56,271 nt of DNA from CAZPBN01 sp964584935 (GTDB lineage Bacteria; Acidobacteriota; Aminicenantia; Aminicenantales; Aminicenantaceae): assembly GCA_964584935.1 (NCBI GenBank), contig CAZPBN010000017.1, forward strand, positions 1 to 56,271, given 5' to 3'. Of the stretch, positions 23,396-33,328 are shown in pieces; position 1 is the stretch's first letter; each line of letters starts with the position of its first letter. A program made the position numbers and the translations under genes. Below the pieces are notes generated by a model. The model was given only the letters and a program-made list of their open reading frames with translations. It ran no database searches and was not told the origin of the DNA.

Positions 23396-25054
23396 ATGGA
23401 AAAAAGATTAATATTAGCCATTGTCATTTCTTTTATAGTTTTGTTTGTTTTCCAAGCTCTTTTTAATAAGAAACCTGAGCCAGAAGCCACAACTCAGGAA
23501 TCGATTACAGAACAAATTGATGAAATCGAAGAACAACCATCTGAAAAAATAAAAACACCTTCTGTTCAAACTTATACAGAAAAAAAAGAAGAAAAAGCGA
23601 TCGAACCAATTTCCGCCCAGAATGAAAAAGATATAATCATTGATACTCCTCTTTTTTACGCTGTATGGAGCAATAAAGGGGCGGTTCTAAAGAGCTGGCG
23701 GTTGAAGAAGCACATGAATGATGATAACGAGCCGGTTGAACTGGTTTCTGAAAAAGCTAATAAAAAAAATGAGTATCCCTTTTCAATAGAGACCGAAAAT
23801 CCTTCCTTTAACCAATATGTCAACAATGCTTTATATGATTGTCCTATCACCCGGATCGAACTCGACGAAGGCGAAACAAGAGAAATTCGATTTGTCTATG
23901 CTGACTCAGATAATTCTCAAATTGAAAAAGTTTTTTCGTTTCAAGGCGGAACATACAGTTTTGATGTCAATATTGAAGTTCTTAAAGAGGGAGAACCAGT
24001 TAAATCCCGTCTTAAGTGGGGTCCGAATTTTGGGGATACTTCTGAAACCGCAGAGAAGAAAAGATTCGGAACAGGGGAAGGAATGGCGTATTTAAAATCA
24101 GATAAAGTCAAACATATAAGTGAAAGTAAATATGACCCAGAAGAAGACAATCAGTTTTTCAGAGTTGATTGGGTGGCGTATGAAAACAACTATTTTGCTG
24201 CCATATTTCTTCCTGCTTCTGCTGAAAATTCCGTTCATTTTATTAGGGAAAAAAGTGAAGCATCTGAAACCTTCAATCTTTTAATGAGTCTACCTGAAAA
24301 GGTTTATTTAGGGCCTAAAGATTATGACCTGTTAGGGAAATTTGGGAACCGTACAAACGAAATCATAAAATTCGGACTTTTTGGATTTATAGGGAAAATA
24401 CTTTTAAAAGCAATTAAATGGATTCATTCATTTGTTCCTAATTGGGGATTTTCAATAATCATTCTGACCATAATTATCAAATTGTTATTCTTTCCCCTAA
24501 CCTTTAGCAGTACTCGTTCGATGTCAAAGATGCAGGAACTTCAACCAAAAATAAAAGCAATAAAAAAGAAATATAAAAAAGCAAAACAGGATATCCAACA
24601 ACGCCGCAACATGAACGAAGAAATTATGAAGCTCTATAAGGCACAGGGAGTCAATCCCGCCGGCGGGTGCCTGCCCATCCTCATACAGCTTCCTATTTTC
24701 TGGGGATTTTTTCGTCTTCTTGCCGTATCCATTGAGTTCAGAAAAAGCCCTTTTATTTTTTGGATCAAAGACCTTTCGATTCCGGATCCCTTTTATGTGA
24801 CTCCAATACTTATGGGAGCGACTCAGTTTATTGTCCAAAAAATGACTCCGACATCGGCGGATTCTGCTCAATCAAAAATGATGCTTATCATGCCTGTTGT
24901 TATGATAATCTTTTTTATGAATTTTCAAAGTGGACTCATAATATACTGGCTTACAAACAATATTCTTCAAATTGGTCAGCAATATTTAATGAATCGTATC
25001 AGGAAAAAGAAAAAGAGAGAAAACCATGGAAAGAGCAAAAAAGGAGCAAAATAA
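23396..25054 (+). CDS. yidC: Membrane protein insertase YidC
   Basis: The 552-residue insertase has the Gram-negative layout: an N-terminal anchor (about residues 4-22), a large periplasmic beta-domain (about 80-320), and the conserved five-helix core from about 330. WGFSIIILTIIIKLLFFPLT and the following cytoplasmic RSMSKMQELQPKIKAIKKKY with QQRRNMNEEIMKLYKAQGVNP are hallmark sequences, and GGCLPILIQLPIFWGFFRLL is the next helix. It inserts and folds inner-membrane proteins with or without SecYEG. The end overlaps jag by 29 bp. A periplasmic domain of this size supports a diderm host. Confidence 0.96.
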   Translation: MEKRLILAIVISFIVLFVFQALFNKKPEPEATTQESITEQIDEIEEQPSEKIKTPSVQTYTEKKEEKAIEPISAQNEKDIIIDTPLFYAVWSNKGAVLKSWRLKKHMNDDNEPVELVSEKANKKNEYPFSIETENPSFNQYVNNALYDCPITRIELDEGETREIRFVYADSDNSQIEKVFSFQGGTYSFDVNIEVLKEGEPVKSRLKWGPNFGDTSETAEKKRFGTGEGMAYLKSDKVKHISESKYDPEEDNQFFRVDWVAYENNYFAAIFLPASAENSVHFIREKSEASETFNLLMSLPEKVYLGPKDYDLLGKFGNRTNEIIKFGLFGFIGKILLKAIKWIHSFVPNWGFSIIILTIIIKLLFFPLTFSSTRSMSKMQELQPKIKAIKKKYKKAKQDIQQRRNMNEEIMKLYKAQGVNPAGGCLPILIQLPIFWGFFRLLAVSIEFRKSPFIFWIKDLSIPDPFYVTPILMGATQFIVQKMTPTSADSAQSKMMLIMPVVMIIFFMNFQSGLIIYWLTNNILQIGQQYLMNRIRKKKKRENHGKSKKGAK

Positions 25055-25664
25055 TCATAAACAGGAGTTTAAAGGGAAAAATTTAGAAGAAGTCATTGGG
25101 AATGCTGAACACGTACTGATGCTTTCCAGGGATAAAATCAATTATGAAATCGTAGCTGAAAAGACAAGTCTGTTTGGAAAAAAGAAAAAAGAAATTGTCA
25201 TAGTTGCCTGGCCTAAAACAGAACAAGAAAAAACGCAGCTTTCTGATTTTCTTAATAAGAGTCTTTCTATCCTTCCTTTTGATATCGATTATCATGTAAA
25301 GAGAAGAGACGGAATTGTGTATGTTATTTTTGAAGGGGATGATAACCAGTTGTTTTTAAGAAAAGAGGCGGCTCTTCTTATGGCTTTTCAACACTTGCTC
25401 AATAAGATATTCCCGGAAAAAGTCCAAGTTGATTGTGATTTTTATAGAAAAAGAAAAGAACGACAGTTGAAAGAATATTCTCGACGGATAGCTCAACAGG
25501 TCTTTAAGAGCGGCGAGGACGAGATTCTGGATACCATGAATCCCTATGAAAGGCGGATTGTGCATATTGCAGTGAATCAGGTGCCTGGCATATCGAGTGA
25601 AAGTCTTGGAGATGGTTTTTTTAAAAAAGTCAAGATTTTTCCTCTCAGAAATCAGACCGAATAA
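25026..25664 (+). CDS. jag: Jag/KhpB-type KH-R3H RNA-binding protein
   Basis: The 212-residue product has the three Jag parts. The Jag-N module (about 15-60) includes LSRDKINYEIVAEKTSLFG. A KH domain at about 90-140 reads VYVIFEGDDNQLFLRKEAALLMAFQHL, though the GxxG loop is altered to E-G-D-D. The R3H domain (about 150-208) carries MNPYERRIVHIAV with the R-x-x-x-H core and G-x-x-K-K-V-K-I-F-P. It binds RNA and works with KhpA in some bacteria, affecting cell division or elongation. It overlaps the 3' end of yidC by 29 bp, so it is translationally coupled. Confidence 0.88.
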   Translation: MERAKKEQNNHKQEFKGKNLEEVIGNAEHVLMLSRDKINYEIVAEKTSLFGKKKKEIVIVAWPKTEQEKTQLSDFLNKSLSILPFDIDYHVKRRDGIVYVIFEGDDNQLFLRKEAALLMAFQHLLNKIFPEKVQVDCDFYRKRKERQLKEYSRRIAQQVFKSGEDEILDTMNPYERRIVHIAVNQVPGISSESLGDGFFKKVKIFPLRNQTE

Positions 25665-25739
25665 TCTCCTGCCTCAAATTTGGGAAGATTCATATTATTA
25701 CCTATTTACTAATTCCCTTTATCGATTTAATATAAAGCT

Positions 25740-27110
25740 ATGAAGCTTGATGATACAATTGTTGCGATTTCAACTCCATTAGGTTCAGGAGGACTTGGAA
25801 TTGTTAGAATGAGTGGAGAGAATTCTTTAACCATAACAAAAAGAATTTTTAAGCCCCATAAAAAAAATTCCACTTTAAAAGCAAACCGGTCTGTTCTGGG
25901 AAAATTGTATCAATTTGAAAAAAAAGAATTTTTTGAAGAAGCGTATGTGACGTTTTTTAAAAAGCCAAAAACCTATACGAGAGAAGATATGGTGGAAATA
26001 AGCTGCCATGGAAGTCCTGTCGTTCTGGAAGAAGTAATACGGCTTTGTATGAAATCCGGGGCTAGACATGCTGATCCGGGTGAATTCACACTTCGTGCTT
26101 ATATAAACGGAAGAATTGATATGCTTCAAGCTGAGGCGATCAATAATCTCATCCACGCCACCTCATTCAAGCATGCAAAAATATCATTTAACCATCTGGA
26201 TGGAACACTTTCCCATAAGATTGAATCCTTTCGAGAGCAGATTGTCCATATTCTTTCTCAGATAGAGGCAAGTATTGAATTCCCTGAGGAAAACCTTCAT
26301 CTTTCAAAAAAAATGATATTGAAAACAATAAATACAGCCGTTGATTCATTAAACCGGCTTATACAAAGTTATGAATTGGGAAAGACCATAAAACAGGGTT
26401 TTGTTCTGGCTATAGCGGGAAGAACAAATACGGGAAAATCAACCCTTTTTAATGCACTCCTGGACCAGGAAAGAGCGATCGTATCGTCTTATCCAGGGAC
26501 GACAAGAGATTATTTGCAGGAAAGGATCAAAATAAATGATATTTCTTTTATTTTGACTGATATAGCTGGGACTGATATTCATATGCATCCTCCGGATAAA
26601 GAGGCTATAAAAAAGGGGCAAAAATTAGCCCAGAATGCGGACGGAGTCCTTATTCTTTTTGATTCTTCTCAGAAAGAGACTGAAGACGATCTCAAATTGA
26701 TTGCAAAATTCAAGGACAGAAAATCTTTTCTTCTGTTCAATAAAATAGATCTTATCCCAAAAATTAATAAAGATAATATCATTAAAAATGCAAAAGGAAT
26801 TCATTCATTGGAAATATCAGCTTTGAAGGGAACAAATCTGGATAAACTGAGAACTGTGTTATATGAATGCTTCAAATCCCAGTCTTTTCAAGAAGATGAG
26901 ATCATTCTTAATTTACGCCAGAAACTTCTTTTGGAAGATATTGCGAGTAATCTTAAAGAAAGCAGACGTCTTTTGGAAGAGGGTTATTCTGAAGAAACTT
27001 ATGTGGAGGAAATCCGGAAAAACATTCCTCTTCTGGGACAACTGACCGGTGAAATACGAACAAATGAAGTGATTGAACAAATATTCAACAGGTTCTGTGT
27101 GGGGAAGTAG
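25740..27110 (+). CDS. mnmE: tRNA uridine-5-carboxymethylaminomethyl GTPase MnmE
   Basis: The 456-residue protein is MnmE, which with MnmG modifies uridine 34 of tRNAs. It opens with DDTIVAISTPLGSGGLGIVRMSG, binds folate through its N-terminal domain, and contains a G domain with GRTNTGKSTLFNALL (P-loop), TRDYLQERI (switch I), DIAGTDIH (G3) and FNKIDL (G4). The C-terminal FCVGK provides the catalytic cysteine-containing tail. It ends 9 bp before mnmG. Length is standard. Confidence 0.96.
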   Translation: MKLDDTIVAISTPLGSGGLGIVRMSGENSLTITKRIFKPHKKNSTLKANRSVLGKLYQFEKKEFFEEAYVTFFKKPKTYTREDMVEISCHGSPVVLEEVIRLCMKSGARHADPGEFTLRAYINGRIDMLQAEAINNLIHATSFKHAKISFNHLDGTLSHKIESFREQIVHILSQIEASIEFPEENLHLSKKMILKTINTAVDSLNRLIQSYELGKTIKQGFVLAIAGRTNTGKSTLFNALLDQERAIVSSYPGTTRDYLQERIKINDISFILTDIAGTDIHMHPPDKEAIKKGQKLAQNADGVLILFDSSQKETEDDLKLIAKFKDRKSFLLFNKIDLIPKINKDNIIKNAKGIHSLEISALKGTNLDKLRTVLYECFKSQSFQEDEIILNLRQKLLLEDIASNLKESRRLLEEGYSEETYVEEIRKNIPLLGQLTGEIRTNEVIEQIFNRFCVGK

Positions 27111-27119
27111 GTGTGAACT

Positions 27120-28958
27120 ATGGCAATAGTCAATGAATATGATGTCATTGTCGTGGGGGCTGGCCACGCCGGATGTGAAGCGGCATACGCTGCCAGCACC
27201 ATGGGTTTTGAGACCTGTCTGATTACGATCCATCTTGAAACAATTGCGCAAATGTCTTGCAATCCAGCTATAGGAGGTCTTGCTAAAGGGCAACTGGTGA
27301 GGGAAATAGATGCTATGGGTGGCATAATGGGGCTTTTAGCTGATGAAACAGGCATCCAATTCAGGCTTTTGAATAGTAGTAGAGGGGGAGCAGTCCAAGC
27401 GCCCCGGGCTCAGTCAGAAAAATCCTTGTACAGATTGACAATGAAAAAATGGCTTGAGGAATTCCCCCGCCTCTCTTTGTTTCAGGGAATTGTGACAAGA
27501 GTCCTCATCGATGGAGAAACAGCTATTGGAGTTGAAACCTTAGAGGGAAATCGATTCTATTCCAAAGCGACGATCCTTTCTCCAGGAACGTTCCTCAATG
27601 GACTCATTCACATCGGTCTTGAAAACTATTCTGCGGGTCGGGCTAATGAGCCTGCTTCATTAGAGCTGAGTAAGGATATTGAAAGAAAAGGGTTGAAAAT
27701 TTTCCGGTTGAAAACAGGAACCCCTATGAGGATACATAAGGATTCTATAGATTGGAATAAATTTTCTAAACAATCAGGTGATAAAAATCCTGTTCCTTTT
27801 TCATTTCGGACAAAAAAAGAATTAAAAAATCAAGTCAATTGTTACATTGGATATACCAACAATAAAACCCATAATATAATAAAAAGAAATCTGGATAAAT
27901 CTCCTCTTTTTAGCGGTAAAATCAAAGGGATTGGTCCTCGTTATTGTCCGTCCATAGAAGATAAAGTGGTTAAATTTCCTCATCATAAAAGACACCAATT
28001 TTTTCTTGAACCGGAGGGCTTGGACACTGCAGAGATCTATGTGAATGGAATTTCTTCCAGTCTTCCTCTTAAAGTCCAAAAGGAGATCTTGAAAAGCATA
28101 CCCGGATTGGATGATGCGGAAATATTAAGGCCTGCTTATGGGATAGAATATGATGCCATAAAGTCCACTCATCTCCTTCCCACAATGGAGACGAAACAGG
28201 CTAAAAATTTGTATATGGCTGGCCAGATAAATGGGACTTCTGGATATGAAGAAGCAGCAGCTCAGGGACTTATGGCGGGCATAAATGCAGTTTTAAAGAT
28301 AAAAAAAGAAGAGCCTTTTATATTAGGCCGCCATGAAGCGTATATAGGAGTGCTTATCAATGACCTTATAACAAAAGAAATAGATGAACCCTACCGATTG
28401 TTCACCTCTAGAGCGGAATACAGGCTTCATCTACGTATTGACAATGCCGATAAAAGATTGATTAAATATGGTTATAAATTTGGACTCATCAAAGAAAAAG
28501 AATATGAATCCTTTCAAAAAAAAATGGAATCCATTGAAAAAACAATGATTTTTCTCGATGAAAAAAAGATAAGATTGGAAGGGGGCAATAAAATTTCTCT
28601 CAAAGAACTTTTAAAAAAACCTGAAGTTACGTTTAAAAATGTGATAGAATGTGGGACATTGAAACATGATCTATCCAATGAAGAAATGAGATATATTGAA
28701 TCAGAAGTTAAATATGAAGGATATATAAAAAAACAGGAAAAAGAGATAAAAAAAATAGAAAAAATGGAAAAAGAGAAAATACCTGAACAGATAGATTTTA
28801 AGAAAATTCCAGGATTAACAAAAGAAGTGATGGAAACTTTAGAGAAAAACCAACCTAAAACTATTGGGGAAGCGAAAAGAATCCCAGGATTAACTCCTGC
28901 AGCTGTCATCAACCTCCATGTTTTTATTCAAAAGAAAAGAAGAAGTCGCAAGAATTAA
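27120..28958 (+). CDS. mnmG: tRNA uridine-modifying FAD enzyme MnmG
   Basis: The 612-residue enzyme is MnmG/GidA. It starts with YDVIVVGAGHAGCEAAYAAS, the FAD-binding dinucleotide fold, followed by CNPAIGGLAKGQLVREIDA and RGGAVQAPRAQ. GTFLNGLIHIG and MAGQINGTSGYEEAAAQGLMAG are further diagnostic motifs. It pairs with MnmE (9 bp upstream) to install the cmnm5 group at the wobble uridine. The parS site lies 7 bp after its stop. In many bacteria rsmG follows mnmG, but here the next genes are parA and parB. Confidence 0.96.
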   Translation: MAIVNEYDVIVVGAGHAGCEAAYAASTMGFETCLITIHLETIAQMSCNPAIGGLAKGQLVREIDAMGGIMGLLADETGIQFRLLNSSRGGAVQAPRAQSEKSLYRLTMKKWLEEFPRLSLFQGIVTRVLIDGETAIGVETLEGNRFYSKATILSPGTFLNGLIHIGLENYSAGRANEPASLELSKDIERKGLKIFRLKTGTPMRIHKDSIDWNKFSKQSGDKNPVPFSFRTKKELKNQVNCYIGYTNNKTHNIIKRNLDKSPLFSGKIKGIGPRYCPSIEDKVVKFPHHKRHQFFLEPEGLDTAEIYVNGISSSLPLKVQKEILKSIPGLDDAEILRPAYGIEYDAIKSTHLLPTMETKQAKNLYMAGQINGTSGYEEAAAQGLMAGINAVLKIKKEEPFILGRHEAYIGVLINDLITKEIDEPYRLFTSRAEYRLHLRIDNADKRLIKYGYKFGLIKEKEYESFQKKMESIEKTMIFLDEKKIRLEGGNKISLKELLKKPEVTFKNVIECGTLKHDLSNEEMRYIESEVKYEGYIKKQEKEIKKIEKMEKEKIPEQIDFKKIPGLTKEVMETLEKNQPKTIGEAKRIPGLTPAAVINLHVFIQKKRRSRKN

Positions 28959-28964
28959 TTTAAA

Positions 28965-28980
28965 TGTTTCACGTGAAACA
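28965..28980. promoter_or_regulatory. parS centromere site
   Basis: TGTTTCACGTGAAACA is a perfect 16-bp palindrome identical to the bacterial parS consensus bound by ParB. It lies between mnmG and parA, 20 bp before the parA start, so it could also allow ParB to influence its own operon. Confidence 0.95.
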
Positions 28981-28999
28981 TTTTTATCAGTGAATAATA

Positions 29000-29782
29000 A
29001 TGAATAAAATTATAGCAATTGCCAATCAAAAAGGAGGAGTAGGGAAAACCACTACTGCTATAAACCTGGGAGCTTCTTTGGCATTTTTAAATACAAGGGT
29101 TTTGATCATAGATTTTGACCCCCAAGGAATGGCAACAGCAGGGTTTGGATTGGAAAAGGAGGATAATAAGGGGATTTATTATCCTGTTATCGATGGTAAA
29201 GATATGAGATCTTTTATTTCGCCGACAGAAATAGATAATCTTTATATTTGTCCCAGTTCCCCGGAACTAGCAGGGATAGAAGCGGAACTTCATTCCAGAG
29301 AAAATAGAGAACAACGGCTTAAAAATACTGTGTTGCCGATGAAAAAGTACTATAATTTTATTCTTATTGATTGTCCTCCTTCTCTTGGATTTTTAACCAT
29401 AAACGCTTTGTCTGCTGCTGACTCGATTCTCATTCCTGTTCAGTGTGAATTTTTTTGTATGGAAGGGATGCCGGAACTCCTTCATACTCTAGATGAAGTA
29501 CGAAGATATTTTAATTCTTCTCTTTTATTGGAGGGTGTTCTTTTTACTATGTTTGATGAACGAACCAATTTGTCAAAGCAAGTGGTTGAAGAAGTAAAAA
29601 AGTTACTGAGTAGCATTATCTATGAGACAATCGTTCCAAGAACAGTCAAACTTGCCGAAGCCCCCAGTTTTGGAAAGCCTATACTTCTTTATGATATCAA
29701 GTCTAAAGGAGCCGAAGCTTATCTTAATTTAGCACGGGAGATTCTTAAAAATGAAAAAGAAAGCGTTAGGGAAAGGACTTAA
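29000..29782 (+). CDS. parA: Chromosome partitioning ATPase ParA/Soj
   Basis: The 260-residue protein is a Soj-like ParA. It has the deviant Walker A KGGVGKTTTAINLGASLA near residue 10, DFDPQGMAT (A') and LIDCPPSLG (Walker B). It lacks the long N-terminal extension of plasmid ParA, so it is chromosomal. It moves ParB-parS complexes along the nucleoid by ATP-dependent binding. The 3' end overlaps parB by 32 bp, and parS lies just upstream. Confidence 0.95.
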   Translation: MNKIIAIANQKGGVGKTTTAINLGASLAFLNTRVLIIDFDPQGMATAGFGLEKEDNKGIYYPVIDGKDMRSFISPTEIDNLYICPSSPELAGIEAELHSRENREQRLKNTVLPMKKYYNFILIDCPPSLGFLTINALSAADSILIPVQCEFFCMEGMPELLHTLDEVRRYFNSSLLLEGVLFTMFDERTNLSKQVVEEVKKLLSSIIYETIVPRTVKLAEAPSFGKPILLYDIKSKGAEAYLNLAREILKNEKESVRERT

Positions 29783-30596
29783 AGCATTCATTCCTGAAGA
29801 GTATGAAATCTTGAGAGAGGAAAGATTTGCATACTTAGAAATTGAAAAACTAAAACCAAATCCTGACCAACCGAGACAAAATTTTAACAGCAATTCCATA
29901 AAAGAACTTTCACAGTCTATTAAAGAATCTGGTGTTCTTCAACCGGTTGTGGTTGTTCCGGAAGAAAAGTATTACAAGATAATCTTGGGAGAAAGGCGTT
30001 GGCGAGCCGCGCAGGAGCTGGGAATTGAAAAAATTCCAGCTTTAATTCGAAAACTGCCCAAGCAGAAACAATTGGAAGCGTCATTAATCGAGAACCTCCA
30101 GCGAGAAGATTTGAATCCAATGGAGATTGCAAATGCGTATAAAAAGTTGATAGAGGAGCTTGATTACACTCAACAGGAACTGGCGGAAAAAGTAGGGGTA
30201 GATAGAACTTCGGTTACAAATACCCTTCGTCTTTTAAAATTGCCTGAAGAAATTCAGAAAGAATTAGCAAACAATAAGCTCACCATGGGGCATGCAAGAG
30301 CTTTGATATCCTTTGAAAATCCTGAGGTTCAAATATCTCTTTCAAGAGAAATTATAAAAAAGAATCTTTCAGTTCGAGAAGTGGAACGAAGAATTAATAA
30401 GATAAAGAAGGCTCCCCAAAAGAGAAAAGAACCGACTGATCCTGACCTTTTGGCTCTTGAGGAAGCACTTGTCAAAAGCCTAGGAACAAAAGTATCCATT
30501 TCAGGAAACCGTAAAAAAGGGATAATCAAATTGTTTTATTATTCAACAGATGATTTGAATAGACTTTACGAAAGGATAAAAGGAGCAAATACATGA
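29751..30596 (+). CDS. parB: Chromosome partitioning protein ParB
   Basis: The 281-residue protein is a chromosomal ParB. The N-terminal CTPase region includes PNPDQPRQNF, GERRWRAAQELG and ENLQREDLNPMEIA, and the helix-turn-helix is at about 140-165 (YTQQELAEKVGVDRTSVTN). C-terminal KSLGTKVSISGNRKKGIIKLF is the dimerisation part. It binds the parS at 28965 and spreads using CTP. It starts inside parA and its stop overlaps the bactofilin start by 4 bp. PyrG, which makes CTP, is three genes downstream. Confidence 0.94.
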   Translation: MKKKALGKGLKAFIPEEYEILREERFAYLEIEKLKPNPDQPRQNFNSNSIKELSQSIKESGVLQPVVVVPEEKYYKIILGERRWRAAQELGIEKIPALIRKLPKQKQLEASLIENLQREDLNPMEIANAYKKLIEELDYTQQELAEKVGVDRTSVTNTLRLLKLPEEIQKELANNKLTMGHARALISFENPEVQISLSREIIKKNLSVREVERRINKIKKAPQKRKEPTDPDLLALEEALVKSLGTKVSISGNRKKGIIKLFYYSTDDLNRLYERIKGANT

Positions 30597-30991
30597 AAGA
30601 CAAAAAAAAGGAAATCAATGAAAATAAAATAACTGGCTTTTTTGATAAAGATACAGAATTTAAAGGCGATTTAAGTTTCAAAGGATCATTTCGTATTGAT
30701 GGTCACTTTAAAGGGAACATTAATTCTGATTCGACCTTAATCATTGGAGATAACGGAAAAGTGGAAGCGGATATTAAAATCGGATATATCATTATCAACG
30801 GAGAATTTAATGGCAATGCTCAGGCAACCGAAAAGGTTGAAATTAGTTCAAATGGACACGTTAGCGGTACGATTATAACCCCAAAACTTGCTGTTGAAGA
30901 GGGAGCTCATATTGAGGCGAATTGTCAGACTTCCAAAGATACCTCTCATTCTTTATCTAATAAGAAAGTCAAAACAGGACAATTGTCTTGA
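30593..30991 (+). CDS. Bactofilin, polymer-forming cytoskeletal protein
   Basis: The 132-residue protein is a bactofilin. The central DUF583 beta-helix runs from about residue 15 to 110 with regular GDLSFKGSFRIDGHFKGNI, G-x-V-E-A-D-I, GYIIINGEFNGN and SSNGHVSGTIITPK repeats. Short disordered tails lie at both ends, as usual. Bactofilins polymerise without nucleotides and organise cell shape, wall synthesis or ParABS positioning. Linkage to parAB matches reports of bactofilins working with ParABS in Myxococcus. Overlaps both neighbours by 4 bp. Confidence 0.92.
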   Translation: MKDKKKEINENKITGFFDKDTEFKGDLSFKGSFRIDGHFKGNINSDSTLIIGDNGKVEADIKIGYIIINGEFNGNAQATEKVEISSNGHVSGTIITPKLAVEEGAHIEANCQTSKDTSHSLSNKKVKTGQLS

Positions 30992-31713
30992 GGAAAGCTT
31001 CTGGAATAATACCTGTCCGGTATAAGTCAAGCCGGTACCCTGGTAAACCTTTAGCAAGAATTCTGGGAAAGCCTATGATCCAGATGATATATGAAAACAT
31101 AAAAGAAGCTAAGCTCCTGGACCGAGTTTTAATTGCCACTGATGATGAAAAGATATTTGAAGCAGCTGTATCATTCGGAGCTGAGGTTTTGATGACTTCT
31201 GATCGTCATGAATCAGGGACAGATAGAATTGCAGAGGTGGCTGAAAAAATCAATACTCCTATTATTATAAATATCCAGGGAGATGAGCCTCTTGTTAATG
31301 GGGAAATGGTTGATAAACTTGTTTCTATTTTACAGGATGAAACAATTCCCATGGCAACCTATTTTTTCCGCAATGAGGATTTAGATCTTCTTAAGGACAG
31401 GAATTCAGTTAAAATGGTCTGTGACAAAGAAGGATATGCCTTATACTTTTCCCGTTCGCCTATCCCTTTTAATGCCTCAGATTATTTTTTTCAACATATT
31501 GGAATGTACGGATACCAAAAGCAGTTTCTTATCAGGTTAGTCAAATTAAATCCTTCAAGATTGGAAAAAGTTGAGAATCTGGAGCAATTAAGAGCTCTTG
31601 AATACGGATATAAGATCAAATCTATGGAGTCTTCATTTAGAACCATTGGAGTTGATACCCCGGAAGATTTAGTAAGAGTTGAAAATTTTATTAAAAAAAA
31701 TAAAGATGACTAA
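30988..31713 (+). CDS. kdsB: 3-deoxy-manno-octulosonate cytidylyltransferase
   Basis: The 241-residue enzyme activates Kdo to CMP-Kdo for lipid A-Kdo synthesis. Motifs include IIPVRYKSSRYPGKPLARI, the nucleotide-binding start, then LIATDDEKI, MTSDRHESGTDRIAEVA, NIQGDEPLV and YFSRSPIPF, with GMYGYQKQFL further on. The start is TTG at 30988, overlapping the bactofilin stop by 4 bp, because the family N terminus begins exactly there. The stop overlaps the pyrG start by 8 bp. It uses the CTP that the next gene's product makes. Confidence 0.94.
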   Translation: MRKASGIIPVRYKSSRYPGKPLARILGKPMIQMIYENIKEAKLLDRVLIATDDEKIFEAAVSFGAEVLMTSDRHESGTDRIAEVAEKINTPIIINIQGDEPLVNGEMVDKLVSILQDETIPMATYFFRNEDLDLLKDRNSVKMVCDKEGYALYFSRSPIPFNASDYFFQHIGMYGYQKQFLIRLVKLNPSRLEKVENLEQLRALEYGYKIKSMESSFRTIGVDTPEDLVRVENFIKKNKDD

Positions 31714-33328
31714 ATATATATTTATTACAGGAGGGGTTCTATCAGCCCTAGGAAAAGGGATTGCTGCTGCATCCATTGGAACTCTCTTGGAGAGCCACGG
31801 ATACAAGATTACTTTACAAAAATTTGATCCCTATCTTAATGTTGATCCTGGTACAATGAATCCTTTCCAGCACGGAGAGGTATACGTTACGGATGATGGA
31901 GCAGAGACTGACTTGGATTTAGGTCATTATGAACGTTTCACTTCGACAAAAACATCAAAAGCTCATAATTGCACCGCAGGCAAAATATACGAATCCATTA
32001 TCATGAGAGAGCGCAAAGGAGAATACTTAGGAAAAACTGTTCAAGTTATTCCTCATGTTACAGATGAAATTAAAAAGTTTTTTTATAATGTCTCTGATGA
32101 CAATGACATCGTTATAGTTGAAATTGGAGGAACAGTAGGAGATATTGAAGGACAACCTTTTCTGGAAGCGATAAGGCAAATGCGGCTTGCACTTGGAAAA
32201 AAGAATTCTCTTTTTATCCATCTCACGCTTGTTCCTTTTATAAAAACTTCGGGAGAATTGAAGACAAAGCCGACCCAGCATAGTGTTCGTGAACTCCGGG
32301 CCATTGGAATTCAGCCTGATATATTGCTCTGTCGCACAGATAGATATCTTGATAAAAATCTAAAAGCCAAAATATCTCTTTTCACCAATGTTCCCTTGGA
32401 AGCTGTTATCACAGCTAAGGATGTGGATATTATTTATGAAGTTCCCTTAGTTTTTGCTCAACAAGGCCTTGATAATTTTATCTTGAAAAAATTGGATCTT
32501 CCTAAAAAAACCAGAAGACTTTCAAAGTGGAAATCTTTGCTCCAAAGGATAAAAAATCCTAAAGATGAAGTGAATATAGCTCTGGTTGGTAAGTATGCAG
32601 GACTTCATGATTCCTATTTAAGCTTAAAACAAGCTCTGGATCATGGAGGCATTGCCCATAATATTAAAGTCAATATTTTTTGGATAGAAGCTGAAAATTT
32701 GGAAAAAGGGAATCCGGATGAACTTCTTCTTGATATTGACGGAATTCTTGTGCCAGGCGGATTTGGAACAAGAGGAATCGAGGGCAAGATAAAAGCTGTT
32801 TCCTATTCTCGGGATAACAAAGTTCCTTACTTTGGAATATGTTTGGGAATGCAATGTGCTACTATTGAATATGCTCGTAACGATGTCTTGTTAAGGAATG
32901 CCAACAGCACGGAGTTTGATTCAAAAACTCCGCATAAGATTTTTTTCAAGTGGAGAGAATTAAAAGGAGTCAAAAATCTTGGAGGGACAATGCGGCTTGG
33001 ACAGTATTTATGTCATCTCCAGAAAGGATCACTGGCGGCAAAAGCTTACGGAAAACTAAATATTTGGGAAAGGCACAGACATCGTTTCGAATTCAATCCT
33101 GAGTACGAAGAAATTCTCAGAAAAGCAGGCTTGATCATTTCTGGAAAGAATCCGGATCATGATCTTGTTGAAATAATAGAAATAAAAAAGCACCCTTGGT
33201 TTTTAGGATGTCAATTCCATCCTGAGTTTAAATCAAAACCGCTGAATCCGCATCCTCTATTCAAATCGTTTATTGGAGCTAGTTATGTCAACAGGGAAAA
33301 AAGAAATATCAATCGGCGAAAAAGTTAA
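31706..33328 (+). CDS. pyrG: CTP synthase
   Basis: The enzyme of about 540 residues makes CTP from UTP, ATP and glutamine. The synthetase domain begins TKYIFITGGVLSALGKGIAA, with KFDPYLNVDPGTMNPFQHGEVYV and GGTVGDIE. The C-terminal glutamine amidotransferase has GICLGMQCA with the nucleophilic cysteine and a CQFHPE His-Glu motif. The ATG at 31706 is chosen since it gives the usual MTKYIF start and overlaps the kdsB stop by 8 bp; upstream codons read into kdsB. Location between kdsB and kdsA links CTP supply with CMP-Kdo formation, and ParB also uses CTP. Confidence 0.96.
   Translation: MTKYIFITGGVLSALGKGIAAASIGTLLESHGYKITLQKFDPYLNVDPGTMNPFQHGEVYVTDDGAETDLDLGHYERFTSTKTSKAHNCTAGKIYESIIMRERKGEYLGKTVQVIPHVTDEIKKFFYNVSDDNDIVIVEIGGTVGDIEGQPFLEAIRQMRLALGKKNSLFIHLTLVPFIKTSGELKTKPTQHSVRELRAIGIQPDILLCRTDRYLDKNLKAKISLFTNVPLEAVITAKDVDIIYEVPLVFAQQGLDNFILKKLDLPKKTRRLSKWKSLLQRIKNPKDEVNIALVGKYAGLHDSYLSLKQALDHGGIAHNIKVNIFWIEAENLEKGNPDELLLDIDGILVPGGFGTRGIEGKIKAVSYSRDNKVPYFGICLGMQCATIEYARNDVLLRNANSTEFDSKTPHKIFFKWRELKGVKNLGGTMRLGQYLCHLQKGSLAAKAYGKLNIWERHRHRFEFNPEYEEILRKAGLIISGKNPDHDLVEIIEIKKHPWFLGCQFHPEFKSKPLNPHPLFKSFIGASYVNREKRNINRRKS

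Noticed and set aside
31679..31705. Nine-codon N-terminal extension of pyrG
   Set aside because: The family start MTKYIF begins at 31706 and the extension lies inside kdsB.
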